Shown here in pieces: positions 62,245 through 64,000 of a stretch of 64,000 nucleotides of DNA. The notes under the pieces were generated by a model that saw only the letters and a program-made list of their open reading frames with translations, had not been told where the DNA came from and searched no databases. Positions within the stretch are counted from its first letter, which is position 1; each line of letters begins with the position of its first letter. This stretch comes from Treponema sp. UBA1793 (GTDB lineage: Bacteria; Spirochaetota; Spirochaetia; Treponematales; Treponemataceae): contig DCFX01000052.1 in the NCBI GenBank assembly GCA_002314445.1, forward strand, positions 26,518 to 90,517. The letters run 5' to 3'. The position numbers and the translations under genes were made by a program.

Positions 62245-62282
62245 TGGGAACCTCTAAAAACTGAAGTTTTTAGAGGTTCCCA
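62245..62282. repeat. Perfect 38-bp palindromic repeat
   Basis: The arms are TGGGAACCTCTAAAAACT (62245-62262) and its exact complement (62265-62282), with GA between. A diverged copy is found at 33534-33565. It lacks a T tract and sits between the lipoprotein start and the porin terminator, so it looks like a dispersed palindromic element. Confidence 0.7.
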
Positions 62283-62319
62283 CATATAACAAAAAAATGA
62301 CAGTCCTGTTACACAGATA

Positions 62320-62350
62320 AATAAAAAAGCGGTGCATTTCTGCACCGCTT
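62320..62350 (-). terminator. Terminator of the porin gene
   Basis: AAGCGGTGCA (62327-62336) and TGCACCGCTT (62341-62350) with a 4-nt loop are followed on the minus strand by TTTTATTT-like sequence, 24 nt after the porin stop. Confidence 0.88.
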
Positions 62351-62373
62351 CGTCTTACACAAATTGTGTCAGG

Positions 62374-63651
62374 TTAGAACCAGTATTCTGCTCCAACAGG
62401 AATGTAGAAGGTATTGGTCATTGTTGATGTTGTATCTACGATATCCATCTTCAATTCATCAGCTACACCGGCAAAAAGATATCCATTGCCAAGTCCTTTC
62501 TTTGCATACAGTTCAAGACCCATATCATGATTAACAGTCTTAGCAGGACTGTTGTTCGTAATATTGTATTTTGTTGTCAGCCCAAGTGAGAATAATCCAA
62601 GATCATATTCACCATCAGCATCAAATCCGACTGTCGGTTTTGATGTATAGTCAGCACCGTCCATTATTGCAGCAGCACTGCCGAATACATGTCCTTTATA
62701 CGTAAGTTTGTCAGCACTGCCTGAGAAACCGACACAAGCGCTGAAATAATTAGCATTGCTGTCAGCAACACGTGCTGCATTATCTTTATACAACGGAAGT
62801 TTTGCACCAATTTCAATCGTGTTGTTCTTGATGAAAAGAAGATCCGCACCCACTTCAATTCTTCCATAGTTATTGTCAGCGGCAGAACCGAAATAAGCAG
62901 CTTTAATCTGAACTGTGTCCTTTACAGTATAACCGAAACCAACATTAACAGCTTTGAAAACATCTTCCATTGTCGGATCGGTAGTTGAAGAAGTCCCGGC
63001 TGCAGCTGTTCGATAAGCGGCAAGAGCATCTTCATACGCTTCGTAAGTTGTCTGATTAGGAGTCGTAGTATATGCTAAATATGCAGCATCTTTTGCTGCT
63101 TCCAAAGTTGCGATTGAATCAGTATCATATGTTGTTGTTGCAACTGTTGAAGCATCAATAGTTGCACCAAGGAACATACCATCTACCGGCCTAAGTTCGA
63201 GAGCCATACCAAGTGTCGGGTAGAAACGTGTAAATATGTCGTCTTCACCCTTTGAACCGATATCGCGGTTACCCCAGTCACCGATTGAACCGCGGAGATC
63301 ATCAAGCTGGATTTTTCCGAATTCAGCCGTAAGCCAGCCGATTTTTCCCCAGACTTTTGCCTGATCGCCGATACCGATTGTATTGCCGTTCGAATCGACA
63401 TTTACTTTGAAGCCGACATTGCCGTCTTCCGTTGCTCCTGTTACATTAAAACCGACACGAGCGCCACTTGCCCAAGAAGGTGTGGCTGATACTGTTGCAT
63501 CAGTCGATGTTGCATCTGCAGAACCAGTTTTTGTTGTTGTCACATTACCAAAGTTGATTCCGGTGCGTCCCCATGCACCAAATGTTATTTCAGCGAATGC
63601 GCCGGAAGCTACCATCGCTGCAACTGCCACAATTCCTATGATTTTTTTCAT
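62374..63651 (-). CDS. Outer-membrane beta-barrel porin, Treponema type
   Basis: The 425-residue protein has a Sec signal peptide (~1-20; IVAVAAMVASGAFAE). The mature part starts ITFGAWGRTGINFG, has alternating hydrophobic strands, the loop motif GDQAKVWGKIGWLTAEFGKI and a C-terminal strand ending FYIPVGAEYWF, with the terminal Phe needed for outer-membrane insertion. An Ala/Tyr/Thr-rich insertion (~183-225) may be a surface loop. This style is common among host-associated treponemes. AAGGAGG precedes the ATG. Strong promoter and terminator suggest high expression. Confidence 0.87.
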   Translation of the reverse strand: MKKIIGIVAVAAMVASGAFAEITFGAWGRTGINFGNVTTTKTGSADATSTDATVSATPSWASGARVGFNVTGATEDGNVGFKVNVDSNGNTIGIGDQAKVWGKIGWLTAEFGKIQLDDLRGSIGDWGNRDIGSKGEDDIFTRFYPTLGMALELRPVDGMFLGATIDASTVATTTYDTDSIATLEAAKDAAYLAYTTTPNQTTYEAYEDALAAYRTAAAGTSSTTDPTMEDVFKAVNVGFGYTVKDTVQIKAAYFGSAADNNYGRIEVGADLLFIKNNTIEIGAKLPLYKDNAARVADSNANYFSACVGFSGSADKLTYKGHVFGSAAAIMDGADYTSKPTVGFDADGEYDLGLFSLGLTTKYNITNNSPAKTVNHDMGLELYAKKGLGNGYLFAGVADELKMDIVDTTSTMTNTFYIPVGAEYWF

Positions 63652-63726
63652 ATAAAAAAATCCTCCTTATTTTTTGAATGGTTATTAAACCAACGGTTTT
63701 TATCAATAACCACTTTCTATTTTCTA

Positions 63727-63755
63727 AGAATAGCACTGAATTCTCATGGCGTCAA
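63727..63755 (-). promoter_or_regulatory. Promoter of the porin gene
   Basis: On the minus strand TTGACG (63755-63750) and TATTCT (63732-63727) are 17 bp apart. The ~70-nt leader holds the dyad GGTTATT and AATAACC (about 63680-63712) with an inner AAAACC/GGTTT pair. The rest of the 63756-63950 gap is AT-rich, and I see no gene in it. Confidence 0.65.
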
Positions 63756-63968
63756 GTTTTTTTTGGGAAATGAAAAACTGCTTTACAAACAAAGAGTTAC
63801 CCGTTTTATGCATAATTTCTTGTAATTAACAAAAATTTATCAGTTTAGTGCATTTTTTTGATTTCATTCATAAAGTGATAAAAGACATATTTAAAAACAA
63901 AAAAATTATTTTTTTCTGCCGAATCTAAAAGAACGATTTTCTCATAAATATGCAGCAGGAGGCTGAAC

Positions 63969-64000
63969 ATGACATACGGATATATCAGAGTAAGTACCGA
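63969..64000 (+). CDS. Serine recombinase (resolvase/invertase), 5' end only
   Basis: Only ten codons are inside the window, but they read MTYGYIRVST, the start of serine site-specific recombinases, with the catalytic Ser in RVST. AGGAGG (63957-63962) is 6 nt before the ATG. The family inverts, excises or integrates DNA. Whether it is an invertase, a resolvase or a large integrase lies beyond the edge. Confidence 0.7.
   Translation, partial: MTYGYIRVST

Noticed and set aside
62989..63102. Low-complexity Ala/Tyr/Thr segment in the porin as a tandem repeat or frameshift
   Set aside because: No exact DNA repeat unit is seen and the frame is continuous to a proper terminal Phe; it fits a variable surface loop.
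1..64000. CRISPR array, prophage or integrated plasmid in the window
   Set aside because: No regularly spaced repeats, Cas, capsid, terminase or conjugation genes are present; only the edge recombinase hints at mobility.

Overview
The window looks like a chromosomal segment of a free-living or gut/oral-type saccharolytic spirochaete, most likely a Treponema. This rests on the GTP-type PEP carboxykinase with acetate kinase (fermentative mixed-acid metabolism), three binding-protein sugar ABC systems beside plant-cell-wall glycosidases, several HD-GYP and multi-sensor phosphorelay proteins, and an outer-membrane porin of Treponema style (AEITFGAWGRTG start, terminal Phe). The genus call is an inference from gene style, not from a marker gene. 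I see no rRNA, no tRNA and no CRISPR array.

Layout. 1-7 kb: the truncated end of a regulator with two TetR DNA-binding domains, divergent from ackA; a methyltransferase; and a heterodimeric ABC exporter. 7-16.7 kb: two consecutive minus-strand operons. One is a polar amino-acid ABC importer. The other holds a HemL-like PLP enzyme, a two-domain class II aldolase, a TetR regulator, an FGGY kinase, an aldehyde dehydrogenase and a GtrA protein, and reads like a catabolic route for an amino- or polyhydroxylated compound. 16.8-24.7 kb: a TetR gene with an operator in its own promoter, a GH13 amylase-type enzyme, a three-gene phosphorelay operon (HD-GYP response regulator, hybrid kinase, lone receiver), a DinB-like protein and a rhodanese. 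24.8-35.6 kb: an MFS exporter, class II ketol-acid reductoisomerase, an HD-GYP protein, an HU protein followed by an HU/transmembrane/LysM-like protein, a TSCPD protein, PEP carboxykinase, a HicB-HicA pair and an oxidoreductase fused to RNase HI.

35.6-60 kb is a hemicellulose-utilisation region. A YesM/AraC two-component pair faces a sugar ABC transporter plus GH31 alpha-xylosidase operon, which suggests xyloglucan oligosaccharides. A cytoplasmic kinase with a LacI-type sugar-binding domain, a NarL-type regulator, two further sugar ABC systems and GH10, GH8, GH43 and GH3 enzymes suggest xylan and xylo-oligosaccharides. An 18-bp palindromic motif recurs upstream of both of these ABC systems and between the GH10 and GH3 genes, and is a good candidate for the NarL-type regulator's site. 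In all three sugar ABC operons a strong hairpin follows the binding-protein gene.

60-64 kb: an Rpn-type nuclease, a lipoprotein, a porin, and the first codons of a serine recombinase cut by the right edge.

Several regulatory genes (16871, 23666, 28216, 29581, 43872) have a -10-like hexamer only 6-7 nt before the start codon and no Shine-Dalgarno, so they look leaderless, while most metabolic genes carry clear AGGAGG-type sites.
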